A stretch of 59,725 nucleotides of DNA from CAZDCD01 sp964503885 (GTDB taxonomy: Bacteria; Bacteroidota; Bacteroidia; Bacteroidales; UBA10428): assembly GCA_964503885.1 (NCBI GenBank), contig CAZDCD010000026.1:1-59725 (forward strand), read 5' to 3'. Shown here one piece after another: positions 8,212 to 17,852 of this stretch; position 1 is the first letter of the stretch, and each line of letters opens with the position of its first letter. The notes under the pieces were generated by a model. That model saw nothing but the letters and a program-made list of their open reading frames with translations, had not been told where the DNA came from and ran no database searches. A program made the position numbers and the translations under genes.

Positions 8212-9222
8212 ATGGCAGATCTGACCGCCACTTTCGCAGGCATAAACCTGAAGAATCCGATTATAATTGGCAGCTCGGGATTAACCGATTCGATTGAAGG
8301 AGTGAAAGAACTTGAGAAACAGGGTGCTGCAGCAGTTGTGATCAAATCGTTGTTTGAAGAAGAGATTATCAGGGAACTGGAAGCATCTTACAACAGCATG
8401 AGTTCAGATGGCTTTCTTTATCCTGAAACACTTGAGTTTTACGAATACCTGGATTCACCTCCCGAGAGCCCTGCACGTTATATCGAGCTCATCTCCCACC
8501 TTAAGGATTCTGTTTCGATACCTGTAATTCCAAGTATAAACTGTGTTACATCCTCACAGTGGACATATTTTCCCGGACAGGTCGAAAAGGCCGGTGCAGA
8601 TGCCCTTGAACTTAATATTTTTATTCTTCCGAGCGATTTTAAAAGGTCAGCTGAAGAAAACGAAAAAGTGTATTTCGCCATCATACGTGAAGTGCTGAAC
8701 CAGGTTAAGATCCCGGTCATAGTCAAGCTGAGCCCGTATTTTTCAAACCTGGGATCATTTTTACAGAAAATATCACAATCCGGTATTAAGGGATTGGTAC
8801 TTTTCAACAAATTCTACAATCCCGATTTTGATCTTGATACATTTGCCGTGACTTCAGGGGGCACACTAAGCAGTCCTTCTGATATATTTTTATCGCTGAG
8901 ATGGATAGCCATAATGGCAGAGAGAACATCCTGTGATCTTGCTGCCTCGACCGGTGTGCATGATGCCCTCGGACTGATCAAGCAATTGCTGGCCGGCGCC
9001 ACGGCTGTTGAAATAGCCTCTACAATTTACAAAAATGGGACACCCCAGATCGGGATCATGCTTAAAGAACTCGAAAAGTGGATGGCTGCCAAAAAATTTA
9101 GTTCAATCAGCGATTTCCGGGGTAAGTTAAGCCAGGCAAAAAGCATCAATCCTGCATCATACGAGCGCGTGCAGTTTATGAAATACTTCAGGGGATATAA
9201 GCCCGGAGAAGCAATTACCTAA
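8212..9222 (+). CDS. Dihydroorotate dehydrogenase-like flavoprotein
   Basis: A 336-residue cytoplasmic TIM-barrel protein of the dihydroorotate dehydrogenase family. It begins with the typical substrate/FMN strand LKNPIIIGSSGLTDS at residues 13-27. SINCVTSSQW near residues 103-112 is in the area of the catalytic loop, and PVIVKLSPYFSN near residue 170 carries the conserved FMN-contacting Lys. The C-terminus has LLAGATAVEIASTIYKNG, a phosphate-site segment. Bacteroidota often carry such a PyrD-like protein in addition to true PyrD; its oxidation substrate is not known to me. The last four bases overlap the convergent thioredoxin-like gene. Confidence 0.85.
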   Translation: MADLTATFAGINLKNPIIIGSSGLTDSIEGVKELEKQGAAAVVIKSLFEEEIIRELEASYNSMSSDGFLYPETLEFYEYLDSPPESPARYIELISHLKDSVSIPVIPSINCVTSSQWTYFPGQVEKAGADALELNIFILPSDFKRSAEENEKVYFAIIREVLNQVKIPVIVKLSPYFSNLGSFLQKISQSGIKGLVLFNKFYNPDFDLDTFAVTSGGTLSSPSDIFLSLRWIAIMAERTSCDLAASTGVHDALGLIKQLLAGATAVEIASTIYKNGTPQIGIMLKELEKWMAAKKFSSISDFRGKLSQAKSINPASYERVQFMKYFRGYKPGEAIT

Positions 9223-9800
9223 ACAAGATCCGTTGCTTCCTTGGGCATCCAGTGACTATCCATGCCCTCCCATTTAATGGTGCAACCTATAGGATTGGTG
9301 AGACTAACGCTTATTTTTTTACCTGAGGTTAGTTCATCAAGAGTCCTGTCTAGGTCATTTACACTGCTGTTGGCTGCATCCCTAGGATTATCCAATCCTC
9401 TTCCTGTATAAACCAATTTACGGTCCTCATCAAAAACAAAAAAATGGGGTGTTTTCAGTGCTCCGAATCTCCTGGCGACATCCTGTGATTCATCACGGAG
9501 GTATACCCAGGGAAATTCATACTGCTTCATCCTTTTTACCATATGATCGAAATCGTCTTCTGCATAAGTGCTTGCGCTGTTGGAGTTTATAGCTACAAAT
9601 TTCACTCCCTTTGAAGCATATTTGTCTGCTGTTTTTCTTGTGGTTTCATCGGAGCCTAGTACATAAGGACAATGATTGCAGGTGAAAAAAAACACCAGGT
9701 ATTTATACCGGTCAAAATCCGGGAGCCTGTAATTTTTACTGTCAGTGGCAGGCAGATCAAAATCCGGTGCTTTGCTATTGATTTCAAGTGTATAGCTCAT
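9219..9800 (-). CDS. Thioredoxin-fold (AhpC/TSA-like) redox protein
   Basis: A 193-residue cytoplasmic protein with no signal peptide. The N-terminus, KAPDFDLPATDSKNY, is the usual start of the AhpC/TSA fold. The active site FFFTCNHCPYV holds Cys41 and Cys44 in a CxxC arrangement, so it may act as a thiol reductase or peroxidase. YEFPWVYLRDESQDVARRFGA and a following cis-Pro segment, LKTPHFFVFD, complete the fold. Unusually for this window it has a perfect AGGAGG ribosome binding site seven bases before the start. It overlaps the convergent dihydroorotate dehydrogenase-like gene by four bases. Confidence 0.87.
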   Translation of the reverse strand: MSYTLEINSKAPDFDLPATDSKNYRLPDFDRYKYLVFFFTCNHCPYVLGSDETTRKTADKYASKGVKFVAINSNSASTYAEDDFDHMVKRMKQYEFPWVYLRDESQDVARRFGALKTPHFFVFDEDRKLVYTGRGLDNPRDAANSSVNDLDRTLDELTSGKKISVSLTNPIGCTIKWEGMDSHWMPKEATDLV

Positions 9801-9807
9801 AATTTAT

Positions 9808-9813
9808 CCTCCT
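9808..9813 (-). promoter_or_regulatory. Perfect AGGAGG ribosome binding site
   Basis: On the minus strand AGGAGG lies seven bases before the ATG at 9800. Most genes here have A-rich leaders with no Shine-Dalgarno match, so this site stands out and fixes the start. Confidence 0.75.
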
Positions 9814-9906
9814 TTTTTTTGTTTTTAAACAAGCGGATCACATATATGTTCAACAGGGTTCCAATTGCATCCGATCAAGGAATATAAACCCTGTCATTGC
9901 TATAGC

Positions 9907-11109
9907 TTAAATGATGTTCAGGTCTGAAAAACAAATCCTCAGTTTAGCGAAAACCTCTTCGATATCGTCGTCGAGTCCTACAGAAAATCGTATCAGTCCG
10001 TCCGTCAGACCGATCTTTCGTTGCACCTCCTCGGGCACCTCTGAGGATGTACTTTTTCCCGAACAACTGAACAGGGTTTTGAAATAGCCGAGACTTACCG
10101 CACAATAACCCACCTGTTCAATCTGCATTTTTTGCATAAGCTGATTTGCCGTTTGATTCGAATCCACTACCAGCGCAATCATACCTCCGTATCCGAATTC
10201 ATCGTTCATTATTGAATTCATTAACCGGTGCTGGGGATGATCGGGCAGGCCCGGATAAATTACTTTAAGGTTCATATCCTTCATCTTCTGTGCCAGGAAA
10301 AGTGCATTTTTGCTATGTTGCCTGATCCTTAAATGCAGTGTATGCATATTTTTCAGGATTGAGGCCGACCGTTGGGAATCAAGTACCGGACCCAGCAGCA
10401 TGGCCGTTCCGTCTGTTACGTTCGACAACTGTTCAATAAAATCATTACTCCCGCAAATTGCACCGGCGATACAATCGTTTTTACCGTTGATGAACTTGGT
10501 GAGACTATATACCACAATGTCGGCACCGAGTTCGGCAGGGGTTAGGATCAGCGGACTGAACGTATTATCAACCATCAACCTTATGTTATGCTTCAGGGCT
10601 ATTTTTTTTAACCCGGGAATATCCGACACCTGAAGCATGGGGTTGGTAACGGATTCGGTATAGATCAACCTGGTATTGGGGCGAATTTCATCTTCCACGC
10701 TTTTCAGTTCGGTAATATCAACAAAACTAACTTCAATTTTGAATTTAGGCAGGTAGTTTTTCAGGAATGCAAACGTTCCGCCGTATGTGGTAACACTGGT
10801 TATCAGATGATCACCGGCACTGCACAGCTGAAGTATGGCACAGGTTATGGCAGCCATGCCCGAAGCAGTGATCCAGGCCGATTCGGTGTTTTCAAGAGCG
10901 GCCATGGCATCGGCAAGGTACTTGTTTGTTGGATTCCAATGCCTTGAGTAAAGAAAACATCCGTGCATATGCCCGAGAAAAGTCTCAGTCATTTCTTCAG
11001 GATTAAGAAAGGTGAATGTCGAAGAATCGGTAACAGAAGGGTTTACTCCTCCGTATTCACCAAATTGCAGAAGGTTGTATAACCTTGTGGCTCCGTTTTT
11101 CTTTTTCAT
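9907..11109 (-). CDS. Cys/Met metabolism PLP-dependent enzyme (cystathionine/methionine gamma-lyase family)
   Basis: A 400-residue fold type I PLP enzyme. The PLP lysine is Lys205 in VVYSLTKFINGKND. Upstream are the cofactor-contacting SGMAAI (residues 83-88), the TTYGGTF segment around Tyr109 that stacks on PLP, and MVDNTFSP at 179-186. The family covers cystathionine gamma-synthase, cystathionine beta- and gamma-lyases, methionine gamma-lyase and O-acetylhomoserine sulfhydrylase. The sequence alone does not let me choose; SRHWNPTN near residues 55-62 replaces the more common YSRxxNPT and may hint at a divergent subgroup. The gene stands alone. Confidence 0.85.
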   Translation of the reverse strand: MKKKNGATRLYNLLQFGEYGGVNPSVTDSSTFTFLNPEEMTETFLGHMHGCFLYSRHWNPTNKYLADAMAALENTESAWITASGMAAITCAILQLCSAGDHLITSVTTYGGTFAFLKNYLPKFKIEVSFVDITELKSVEDEIRPNTRLIYTESVTNPMLQVSDIPGLKKIALKHNIRLMVDNTFSPLILTPAELGADIVVYSLTKFINGKNDCIAGAICGSNDFIEQLSNVTDGTAMLLGPVLDSQRSASILKNMHTLHLRIRQHSKNALFLAQKMKDMNLKVIYPGLPDHPQHRLMNSIMNDEFGYGGMIALVVDSNQTANQLMQKMQIEQVGYCAVSLGYFKTLFSCSGKSTSSEVPEEVQRKIGLTDGLIRFSVGLDDDIEEVFAKLRICFSDLNII

Positions 11110-11349
11110 TGTTGATCGATTTTAGCAGTAAAATATTGAAATCTTCAACCATAAACAAGGGTATTCATCATGATTCAATTCTTACCGGCCTATATTTTCA
11201 TCTGAGCGTGAACCAGTATTTTTTATCATGGAAAACGGTTCGTTAAACAAGGTGGTAAGTGATTTAATCAATAAGCCGGTACAAACCATTTACCTAATCT
11301 ATTTAACTGCGTATATATTCCAAGAGAGTATAAAGTAAAGTTATAAATG

Positions 11350-11354
11350 AGGAG
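11350..11354 (+). promoter_or_regulatory. Ribosome binding site that favours the second ATG of the response regulator
   Basis: AGGAG with seven-base spacing to the ATG at 11362; it lies inside the reading frame that would start at 11347. Confidence 0.55.
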
Positions 11355-11361
11355 ATACGAA

Positions 11362-11757
11362 ATGAATTTATCGGAATATACCGTAATGATTGCTGAAGAT
11401 GACGCCATGAGTTATAAATTCCTGGAACTCGTGCTGACCAAGAAAACCTGCATAAATATCATCTGGGCGATAAACGGCCAGCAGGCTGTGGATTTCTGCA
11501 GAATATACAACCATATTGATATCATACTGATGGATATTCAGCTTCCATTGATTGACGGTTTCGAAGCCGTGAAGAGAATTAAAAAGCTGAAACCCGAGAT
11601 CCCGATAATCGTTCAGTCAGCAAATTCATATAATGACGAGTGGCAAACCAGTATAGAACTGGGATGTGATGCATACCTGACAAAACCTGTAAATGCCAAC
11701 AAGCTGATTGAGCAGATCGAGAGCCTTTTAAAATCTGCGGTTTCAAAATCGGCGTAA
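11362..11757 (+). CDS. Single-domain response regulator (CheY-like)
   Basis: A receiver domain of 131 residues with no output domain. The acidic pocket is AEDD at residues 11-14, the phosphorylation site is Asp58 in ILMDIQLP, the switch Ser is Ser86 in VQSANSY, and the conserved Lys is Lys108 in LTKPV. The frame also has an ATG at 11347, but AGGAG at 11350-11354 sits seven bases before the ATG at 11362, so translation probably starts there. No histidine kinase is nearby, so the partner is encoded elsewhere or it is part of a phosphorelay. Confidence 0.9.
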   Translation: MNLSEYTVMIAEDDAMSYKFLELVLTKKTCINIIWAINGQQAVDFCRIYNHIDIILMDIQLPLIDGFEAVKRIKKLKPEIPIIVQSANSYNDEWQTSIELGCDAYLTKPVNANKLIEQIESLLKSAVSKSA

Positions 11758-11937
11758 ACCGCATTCACTGAGCCGGGCAGTTCATTTTATACATATATCA
11801 TTTTACTTCATCCTGATCTTTTCCGCATTTGCATGTACAGAACGAAATTCTGTATCCTGCTAATTTTTGCATATATCAATCCATAGTTACAAGAAATTTC
11901 ATTATTTTGGACATCTATATTCACATAATGCATTTCT

Positions 11938-13851
11938 ATGGATACGTTAAACCTTCTATTCGAGGATTGTGTTGCCAGATATACAAACAATGTTTTTCTG
12001 CTTGAAAAACGTAATAATAAATACCTGGGATCAACCTACAGGGAAGTTCAGAAACAGGTGCATAAATTTGCAGCAGGGCTAATTAGCCTTGGTATAGAAA
12101 AAGGAGACCGGATCGCATTGCTTTCCGAGGGGAAAAATCTCTGGGTAATCAGTGAACTGGCGATATTATTCAGCGGGGCGATCAATATACCGTTATCCGT
12201 TAAACTTGCCGAACCTTCGGAAATAAAATTTCGCCTCTTGCATTCGGGAGCCAGGGCCATAATTGTTTCAAAAAACCAACTTAAGAAAGTCCGGGAAGTG
12301 GTGAATGAACTACCCGATATTGAATTCATTATCACTCTTGATCCGGTTGACTCATGGAGCGGGAAGGAGCTTGGCGTCCAGGAAATACTGACAAAAGGAG
12401 CCGAATACCTTTCGTCAGACAAGCCCGAATTTGAAGCAAGGTGGAGATCGGTTAAAGGTGAAGACTATGCCAATATTTGTTATACTTCAGGCACAACAGC
12501 CGATCCCAAAGGAATAATCCTCACACACCGAAACTATACGGCTAACATTGAACAATCGCTTAGCCTTTTCAGCGTGCCTGAATGGTGGACAACATTGTTG
12601 ATCCTCCCATGGGACCATGCTTTTGCACATACCTGCGGGATATATACCCTGATGAGCTGTGGGGCAAGTATGGCTGCCATACATGTAGGTGACAGCCCGA
12701 TGGAAACGTTAAAAAACATACCCGTAAACATTAGAGAAATAAGACCTTCGTTTTTACTGAGTGTCCCCTCGCTGGCTAAGAATTTCAGAAAAAGTATCGA
12801 AAAAGCTATCAGGGAAAAAGGTTCCAGGGTTGAAAAGCTGTTCCGTTTTGCCCTGAAAATAGCTTACTTATACAATGGTTTGGGATGGAACCGGGGCAAA
12901 GGGATGAAGGTGTTTTTATTCCCTGTTTATAAACTCTTTGATAAAATACTCTTCAGCAAGGTACGCGGGAACTTTGGCGGACGCCTTGAATTTTTTATTG
13001 GTGGAGGGGCTTTGCTCGATATGGAACTGCAAAAATTTTTCTACGCAATAGGTATTCCGATGTATCAGGGTTATGGTCTTACTGAGGCAGCACCGGTTAT
13101 CTCATCGAACAATCCTGATTCTCACAAAATGGGATCTTCAGGGCAAATCGTAGCACATCTTGCATTGAAAATCTGTGATGAAGACGGCAATGAAGTGTCC
13201 CGGGGAGAAAAAGGAGAGATCGTGATACGTGGTGAGAATGTAATGGCCGGTTACTGGAAGAATCCCGAAACAACTGCCGAAGCCATCCGCGACGGCTGGT
13301 TATATACCGGCGACCTGGGTTACCTTGATGAAGACGGATTCCTTTATGTTTCGGGCAGGTTCAAGAGCCTGCTTATTGCAGACGACGGAGAGAAATACAG
13401 CCCGGAAGGTATTGAAGAAGCTATGACAGAACACTCTGATTTTATCGATTACTGCATGCTGTACAATAACCAGAAGCCTTATACTGTGATATTGATAAAT
13501 CCTAACAAAGAGGCTATCAAAAGATGGGTTTCGGAGAACAACATTGAAACCTCTACTCAGGCTGGTAAAGAACTTGTATTAAAACATATCGAATCTGAAA
13601 TAAACCAGTACAGAAGCAGCGGCAAATATCCCGATATGTTTCCACAACGATGGCTGCCTGCTGCTACCGGTATACTTCAGCAGGGGTTTACCGAAGAGAA
13701 CCAGATGCTGAACAGCACGCTGAAAATGGTAAGGGCAATAATTACCGAAAGATACAGCACCCTGATTGATTATTTATATACACCCGAGGCAAAAAACATT
13801 TGCAATCCCCGAAATATTGAGACTATAAAAGCCATTCTTAAATCAGAGTGA
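11938..13851 (+). CDS. Long-chain acyl-CoA synthetase (AMP-binding)
   Basis: A 637-residue adenylate-forming enzyme that activates a fatty acid with ATP and CoA, probably at the inner face of the membrane. The P-loop A3 motif is YTSGTTADPKG, near residue 182. Later come YQGYGLTEAAPVIS (A5 motif), GEIVIRGENVMAGYW and WLYTGDLGYLDEDGFLYVSGR (A7/A8 region). The length and the inserted segment around residues 280-340 fit the fatty acyl class rather than short-chain synthetases. The start at 11938 gives a normal N-terminus. It has no obvious operon partner; metH follows after 147 bases with its own -7 box. Confidence 0.9.
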   Translation: MDTLNLLFEDCVARYTNNVFLLEKRNNKYLGSTYREVQKQVHKFAAGLISLGIEKGDRIALLSEGKNLWVISELAILFSGAINIPLSVKLAEPSEIKFRLLHSGARAIIVSKNQLKKVREVVNELPDIEFIITLDPVDSWSGKELGVQEILTKGAEYLSSDKPEFEARWRSVKGEDYANICYTSGTTADPKGIILTHRNYTANIEQSLSLFSVPEWWTTLLILPWDHAFAHTCGIYTLMSCGASMAAIHVGDSPMETLKNIPVNIREIRPSFLLSVPSLAKNFRKSIEKAIREKGSRVEKLFRFALKIAYLYNGLGWNRGKGMKVFLFPVYKLFDKILFSKVRGNFGGRLEFFIGGGALLDMELQKFFYAIGIPMYQGYGLTEAAPVISSNNPDSHKMGSSGQIVAHLALKICDEDGNEVSRGEKGEIVIRGENVMAGYWKNPETTAEAIRDGWLYTGDLGYLDEDGFLYVSGRFKSLLIADDGEKYSPEGIEEAMTEHSDFIDYCMLYNNQKPYTVILINPNKEAIKRWVSENNIETSTQAGKELVLKHIESEINQYRSSGKYPDMFPQRWLPAATGILQQGFTEENQMLNSTLKMVRAIITERYSTLIDYLYTPEAKNICNPRNIETIKAILKSE

Positions 13852-13958
13852 TCTTCTATTGAACTTTCCATGATTAACCAAACCAGATATCCTTTGTTAC
13901 TTAAATAACTAACAGTGCAATTGGTGGAAATAGCTGTGCTATTCAAGTCCCTATTCAC

Positions 13959-13966
13959 TATATTTG
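13959..13966 (+). promoter_or_regulatory. Bacteroidota -7 box (TATATTTG) for metH
   Basis: An exact TAnnTTTG, 33 bases upstream of the metH ATG. The short leader leaves no room for a cobalamin riboswitch, and none was recognised in the whole 147-base gap. Confidence 0.5.
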
Positions 13967-13998
13967 CAAATTTTACAATAATTGGCTAGTATACAACA

Positions 13999-16900
13999 AT
14001 GAATACTTCAGACCCTATATATAACGAGTTGGGAAAAAGGATTCTGATCATTGCAGGTCCTATGGGCACCAATGTGCAGAACCTTAAGCTAACAGAAGAA
14101 GATTTTCGTGGAAACGAATTTAAAGATCATCCTGTTGATCTCAGAGGCGATATTGATCTGCTTTCGCTCACCAGACCTGATGCAATAGCAAAGATCCACA
14201 GGGATTTTCTGGAAGCCGGGGCCGATATTGTAGAAACAAACACATTCAATGCCAACAGAATTTCACAATCGGATTACGGGCTTGAATCCATAGCTTACCG
14301 CCTGAATTATGAATCGGCTAAACTTCTCAGGGGAATTGTGGATGAATTTACTACCGGAGATCCGGATAGGCCCAGATTTGTTGCCGGAGTTTTAGGGCCC
14401 ACTAATAAAACAGCTTCTCTGTCACCCGATGTGAATAACCCGGCAGTGCGCTCGGTAACATATGACTACCTTATGCAAACCTATTCCGAAGCAGTCGAAG
14501 GATTGCTGGACGGGGGAGCCGACCTGTTGCTGCTTGAGACCGTATTCGATACGCTTAATGCCAAGGCCGCATTATTTGCCATTGAAAATACCTTCATAAA
14601 AAAAGCGCTAAAGATCCCTGTAATGGTTTCCGGCACCATTGTCGATGCAAGCGGCCGGACGTTATCGGGACAGACAGTAGAGGCATTTATGAGATCAGTA
14701 AGTCATATGGATATTTTAAGCATCGGGCTGAACTGTTCTCTTGGTGCAAAACAACTCGTTCCTTACGTTAACAGGATTTCCAGGATTGCTCCATTTTATG
14801 TTAGTGCACATCCGAATGCCGGGCTGCCAAACCAGTTTGGAGGTTACGACCAGTCTCCGGCTGAAATGGCGCATGAAATCCATGAATTTCTGGAAAACAG
14901 GTCGGTTAACATCGTTGGTGGCTGCTGCGGATCTACCCCGGAGCATATCAGGGCTATTGCCGCTGAGGTTAGCCGTAATGGTATGCCCAGAATACATCCG
15001 GAAAAAGACCATAGGATGTGGTTGAGCGGTCTTGAACCATTGCTGATTGATAAAAGTCAGAATTTCATCAACATCGGTGAAAGAACGAATGTTGCAGGTT
15101 CTAAAAAATTCGCCAGGCTCATCAAGGATGAAAAATACGAAGAAGCCCTGTCTGTAGCCAGGGAACAGGTCGAAAACGGAGCACAGATCATTGATATTTG
15201 CATGGATGATGCTATGCTCGATGCCGAGAAAAGCATGGTTGAATTCCTCAACCTCATCGCCACTGAACCGGATATTATTAAAATACCGGTCATGATCGAT
15301 TCGTCGAAATGGTCGGTAATCGAATCAGGGTTAAAATGTGTACAGGGCAAGCCGATTGTAAATTCAATCAGCCTGAAAGAAGGGGAAGAGGTATTTCTTG
15401 AACAGGCCCGTAAGGTTAAACAATATGGTGCAGCAGTTGTGGTTATGGCATTCGATGAACACGGACAAGCAGATTCGTTCGAACGGAAAATCCAGATCTG
15501 CCGCAAGGCATATGACCTCCTCACCAAAAAGCTTAAATTCCCTGCTGAGGATATTATTTTTGATCCGAATATCCTGGCCATAGCTACGGGAATAGAAGAG
15601 CACAATAACTATGCGGTTGATTATATGAATGCTGCCCGCTGGATCAAGGAAAACCTTCCCTATGCCAAAGTCAGCGGCGGAGTCAGTAATTTATCCTTTT
15701 CGTTCAGGGGCAATAACACCGTGAGGGAAGCCATGCATTCGGCATTTCTTTACCATGCCACCCGTGCGGGTATGGATATGGGTATTGTAAATCCGTCGAT
15801 GCTTGAAGTATATGATGATATACCAAAAGACCTGCTCGGGCTGGTTGAGGATGTTATCCTGAACAGAAAAGCCGATGCCACTGAAAAGCTTATTACTTTT
15901 GCTGAACATGTTAAAGAAAAGGATGTCAGCGAAATAAAAACCGACGACTGGCGGAATACACCTGTTGAGGAACGCTTAAGTCATGCCCTTGTGAAGGGTA
16001 TTGTGGACTATATCGAACAAGATGTTCTTGAAGCCCGGAAGCATTACCCGAAATCGCTCAATGTTATTGAAGGTCCGCTTATGGACGGAATGAATATCGT
16101 CGGCGATCTTTTTGGTTCTGGTAAGATGTTTTTACCCCAGGTGGTGAAAAGTGCACGGGTAATGAAAAAAGCCGTTGCTATTCTTCTGCCCTTTATCGAG
16201 GCTGAAAAAGAAACGGGTGAATCAGGAACCCCTTCGTCATCAGGAAAAATTTTACTGGCCACGGTGAAAGGAGACGTCCATGATATAGGTAAAAATATTG
16301 TTGGTGTGGTATTGTCGTGCAACAACTATGAAGTTATTGACCTGGGGGTAATGGTACCCTCGGAAAAAATATTGCAGGAAGCAAAAGAAAGAAACGCAGA
16401 TATTATAGGCCTCAGCGGACTGATCACCCCGTCACTTGAGGTCATGACCGATTTTGCCTCTGTCCTGGAAAAAAGCGGGTTGAACAAGCCGCTGCTTATC
16501 GGGGGGGCAACAACCTCGAAAATTCATACTGCGGTGAAGATCGAACCTAATTACTCCGGTACTGTGGTTCATGTGAAAGACGCATCAAAAAGTGTTGGTG
16601 TTGTAAGTTCACTGCTCTCAAAAGAGATGGCTAACTCTTTTACCAAAGGTATAAGACAGGAATACAAGGACCTTAGGCAAAGCTACGCAGTAAGCTCCGC
16701 AAAAATTCACTATGTTCCACTCGAAGAAGCCAGAAAAAATAAGCTCACAATGGACTGGAAACAAAACGGGATATTCAAACCTGCACAGACGGGACTGCAC
16801 CTATTTGACAATGTAAGTATAGAAGAAATTAAACAATATATAAACTGGGTATTCTTTTTTGTCACCTGGCAGCTTCGGGGTAAATTCCCGGATATTCTCG

Positions 16901-17688
16901 ATGATCCGAAACAGGGCGAGGAAGCCCGCAAATTATTCGAAGATGCGAATCAGCTTCTTGACCGTATTTCCAGAGAAAAGCTTCTAAGGGCAAAAGGAAT
17001 TGCGGGATTGTTCCCAGCCAATTCAGTTGATGATGACATTGAAGTATATAAGGATGAAAAGAGAAAAGCAGTACAATGCCGATTTATTAACCTGAGAAAC
17101 CAGGTATTCAAGGAAGACGACAGTCCGAATCTCTGTCTGGCGGACTTTATAGCGCCCAGGAATACCGGAATAAGCGATTATATAGGGGCATTTGCTGTTA
17201 CAGCAGGACTGGGAATTGAAGACCTGATCAGGGAGTTCGAATCAAAACATGACGACTATAATGCCATTATGGTTAAAGCACTGGCCGACAGATTAGCTGA
17301 AGCATTTACTGAACTCGTACATGAAAGAATAAGGAAAGAGTTATGGGGATATGCAAAGGATGAGAATCTATCAATGGATGATTTATTCTATGAAAAATAT
17401 CAGGGTATAAGGCCTGCTCACGGGTATCCTGCATGCCCCGATCATTCTGAAAAGGAGACCTTGTTCAGGCTTCTCAATGCTCAGAAACATACAGGCATAA
17501 TCCTTACCGAAAGCTTTTCAATGTACCCGGCAGCATCGGTAAGCGGACTGGTTTTTGCGCATCCGCAATCAAGGTACTTTTTTGTGGGTAAAGTATCGCG
17601 TGATCAGATTGAAGATTATGCGAAAAGAAAAAAAGAATCTGTTGAAACCGTTGAACGATGGCTGGCATCAAATCTGAACTATAAATAA
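13999..17688 (+). CDS. metH: Cobalamin-dependent methionine synthase
   Basis: A full-length 1229-residue enzyme that moves a methyl group from 5-methyltetrahydrofolate to homocysteine by way of cobalamin. Four modules are present. The homocysteine domain (about 1-325) has zinc ligands Cys246 in GLNCSLGA and Cys309-Cys310 in GGCCGSTPEH. The pterin domain (about 350-620) includes NIGERTNVAGSKKF. The cobalamin domain (about 650-890) has DVHDIG with the cobalt ligand His761. The C-terminal reactivation domain binds AdoMet and has RPAHGYPACPDH. Because the reactivation domain is present, the protein should be self-sufficient with a flavodoxin-type donor. metF follows on the same strand. Confidence 0.98.
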   Translation: MNTSDPIYNELGKRILIIAGPMGTNVQNLKLTEEDFRGNEFKDHPVDLRGDIDLLSLTRPDAIAKIHRDFLEAGADIVETNTFNANRISQSDYGLESIAYRLNYESAKLLRGIVDEFTTGDPDRPRFVAGVLGPTNKTASLSPDVNNPAVRSVTYDYLMQTYSEAVEGLLDGGADLLLLETVFDTLNAKAALFAIENTFIKKALKIPVMVSGTIVDASGRTLSGQTVEAFMRSVSHMDILSIGLNCSLGAKQLVPYVNRISRIAPFYVSAHPNAGLPNQFGGYDQSPAEMAHEIHEFLENRSVNIVGGCCGSTPEHIRAIAAEVSRNGMPRIHPEKDHRMWLSGLEPLLIDKSQNFINIGERTNVAGSKKFARLIKDEKYEEALSVAREQVENGAQIIDICMDDAMLDAEKSMVEFLNLIATEPDIIKIPVMIDSSKWSVIESGLKCVQGKPIVNSISLKEGEEVFLEQARKVKQYGAAVVVMAFDEHGQADSFERKIQICRKAYDLLTKKLKFPAEDIIFDPNILAIATGIEEHNNYAVDYMNAARWIKENLPYAKVSGGVSNLSFSFRGNNTVREAMHSAFLYHATRAGMDMGIVNPSMLEVYDDIPKDLLGLVEDVILNRKADATEKLITFAEHVKEKDVSEIKTDDWRNTPVEERLSHALVKGIVDYIEQDVLEARKHYPKSLNVIEGPLMDGMNIVGDLFGSGKMFLPQVVKSARVMKKAVAILLPFIEAEKETGESGTPSSSGKILLATVKGDVHDIGKNIVGVVLSCNNYEVIDLGVMVPSEKILQEAKERNADIIGLSGLITPSLEVMTDFASVLEKSGLNKPLLIGGATTSKIHTAVKIEPNYSGTVVHVKDASKSVGVVSSLLSKEMANSFTKGIRQEYKDLRQSYAVSSAKIHYVPLEEARKNKLTMDWKQNGIFKPAQTGLHLFDNVSIEEIKQYINWVFFFVTWQLRGKFPDILDDPKQGEEARKLFEDANQLLDRISREKLLRAKGIAGLFPANSVDDDIEVYKDEKRKAVQCRFINLRNQVFKEDDSPNLCLADFIAPRNTGISDYIGAFAVTAGLGIEDLIREFESKHDDYNAIMVKALADRLAEAFTELVHERIRKELWGYAKDENLSMDDLFYEKYQGIRPAHGYPACPDHSEKETLFRLLNAQKHTGIILTESFSMYPAASVSGLVFAHPQSRYFFVGKVSRDQIEDYAKRKKESVETVERWLASNLNYK

Positions 17689-17852
17689 GATATCCTGTTA
17701 AAGAAAGGATGGTCAGGAATTTTGAACAGAAAATAATGAATTATGCATTGTGAAGTTAAGTTCAGATTTGCATTCATCAATCCCGGGCCTTTGCAGATGG
17801 AAGGCTTGTCAGATATTCAAATGCATATTACCCTTCAATACCTTTTGCTGAT

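Noticed and set aside
11228..11338. 36-codon open frame ending just before the response regulator
   Set aside because: No ribosome binding site, no recognisable motif and no typical composition; a leader peptide cannot be supported.
13852..13998. Cobalamin or SAM riboswitch expected upstream of metH
   Set aside because: The gap is 147 bases with a -7 box 33 bases from the start; no B12-box-like or SAM-aptamer-like pattern was seen.
14716..15605. Long antisense open frames inside metH, and similar shadows in purA, pepD, nnr and rfbF
   Set aside because: They lie opposite well-supported genes, lack family motifs and follow from the codon bias of the sense strand.
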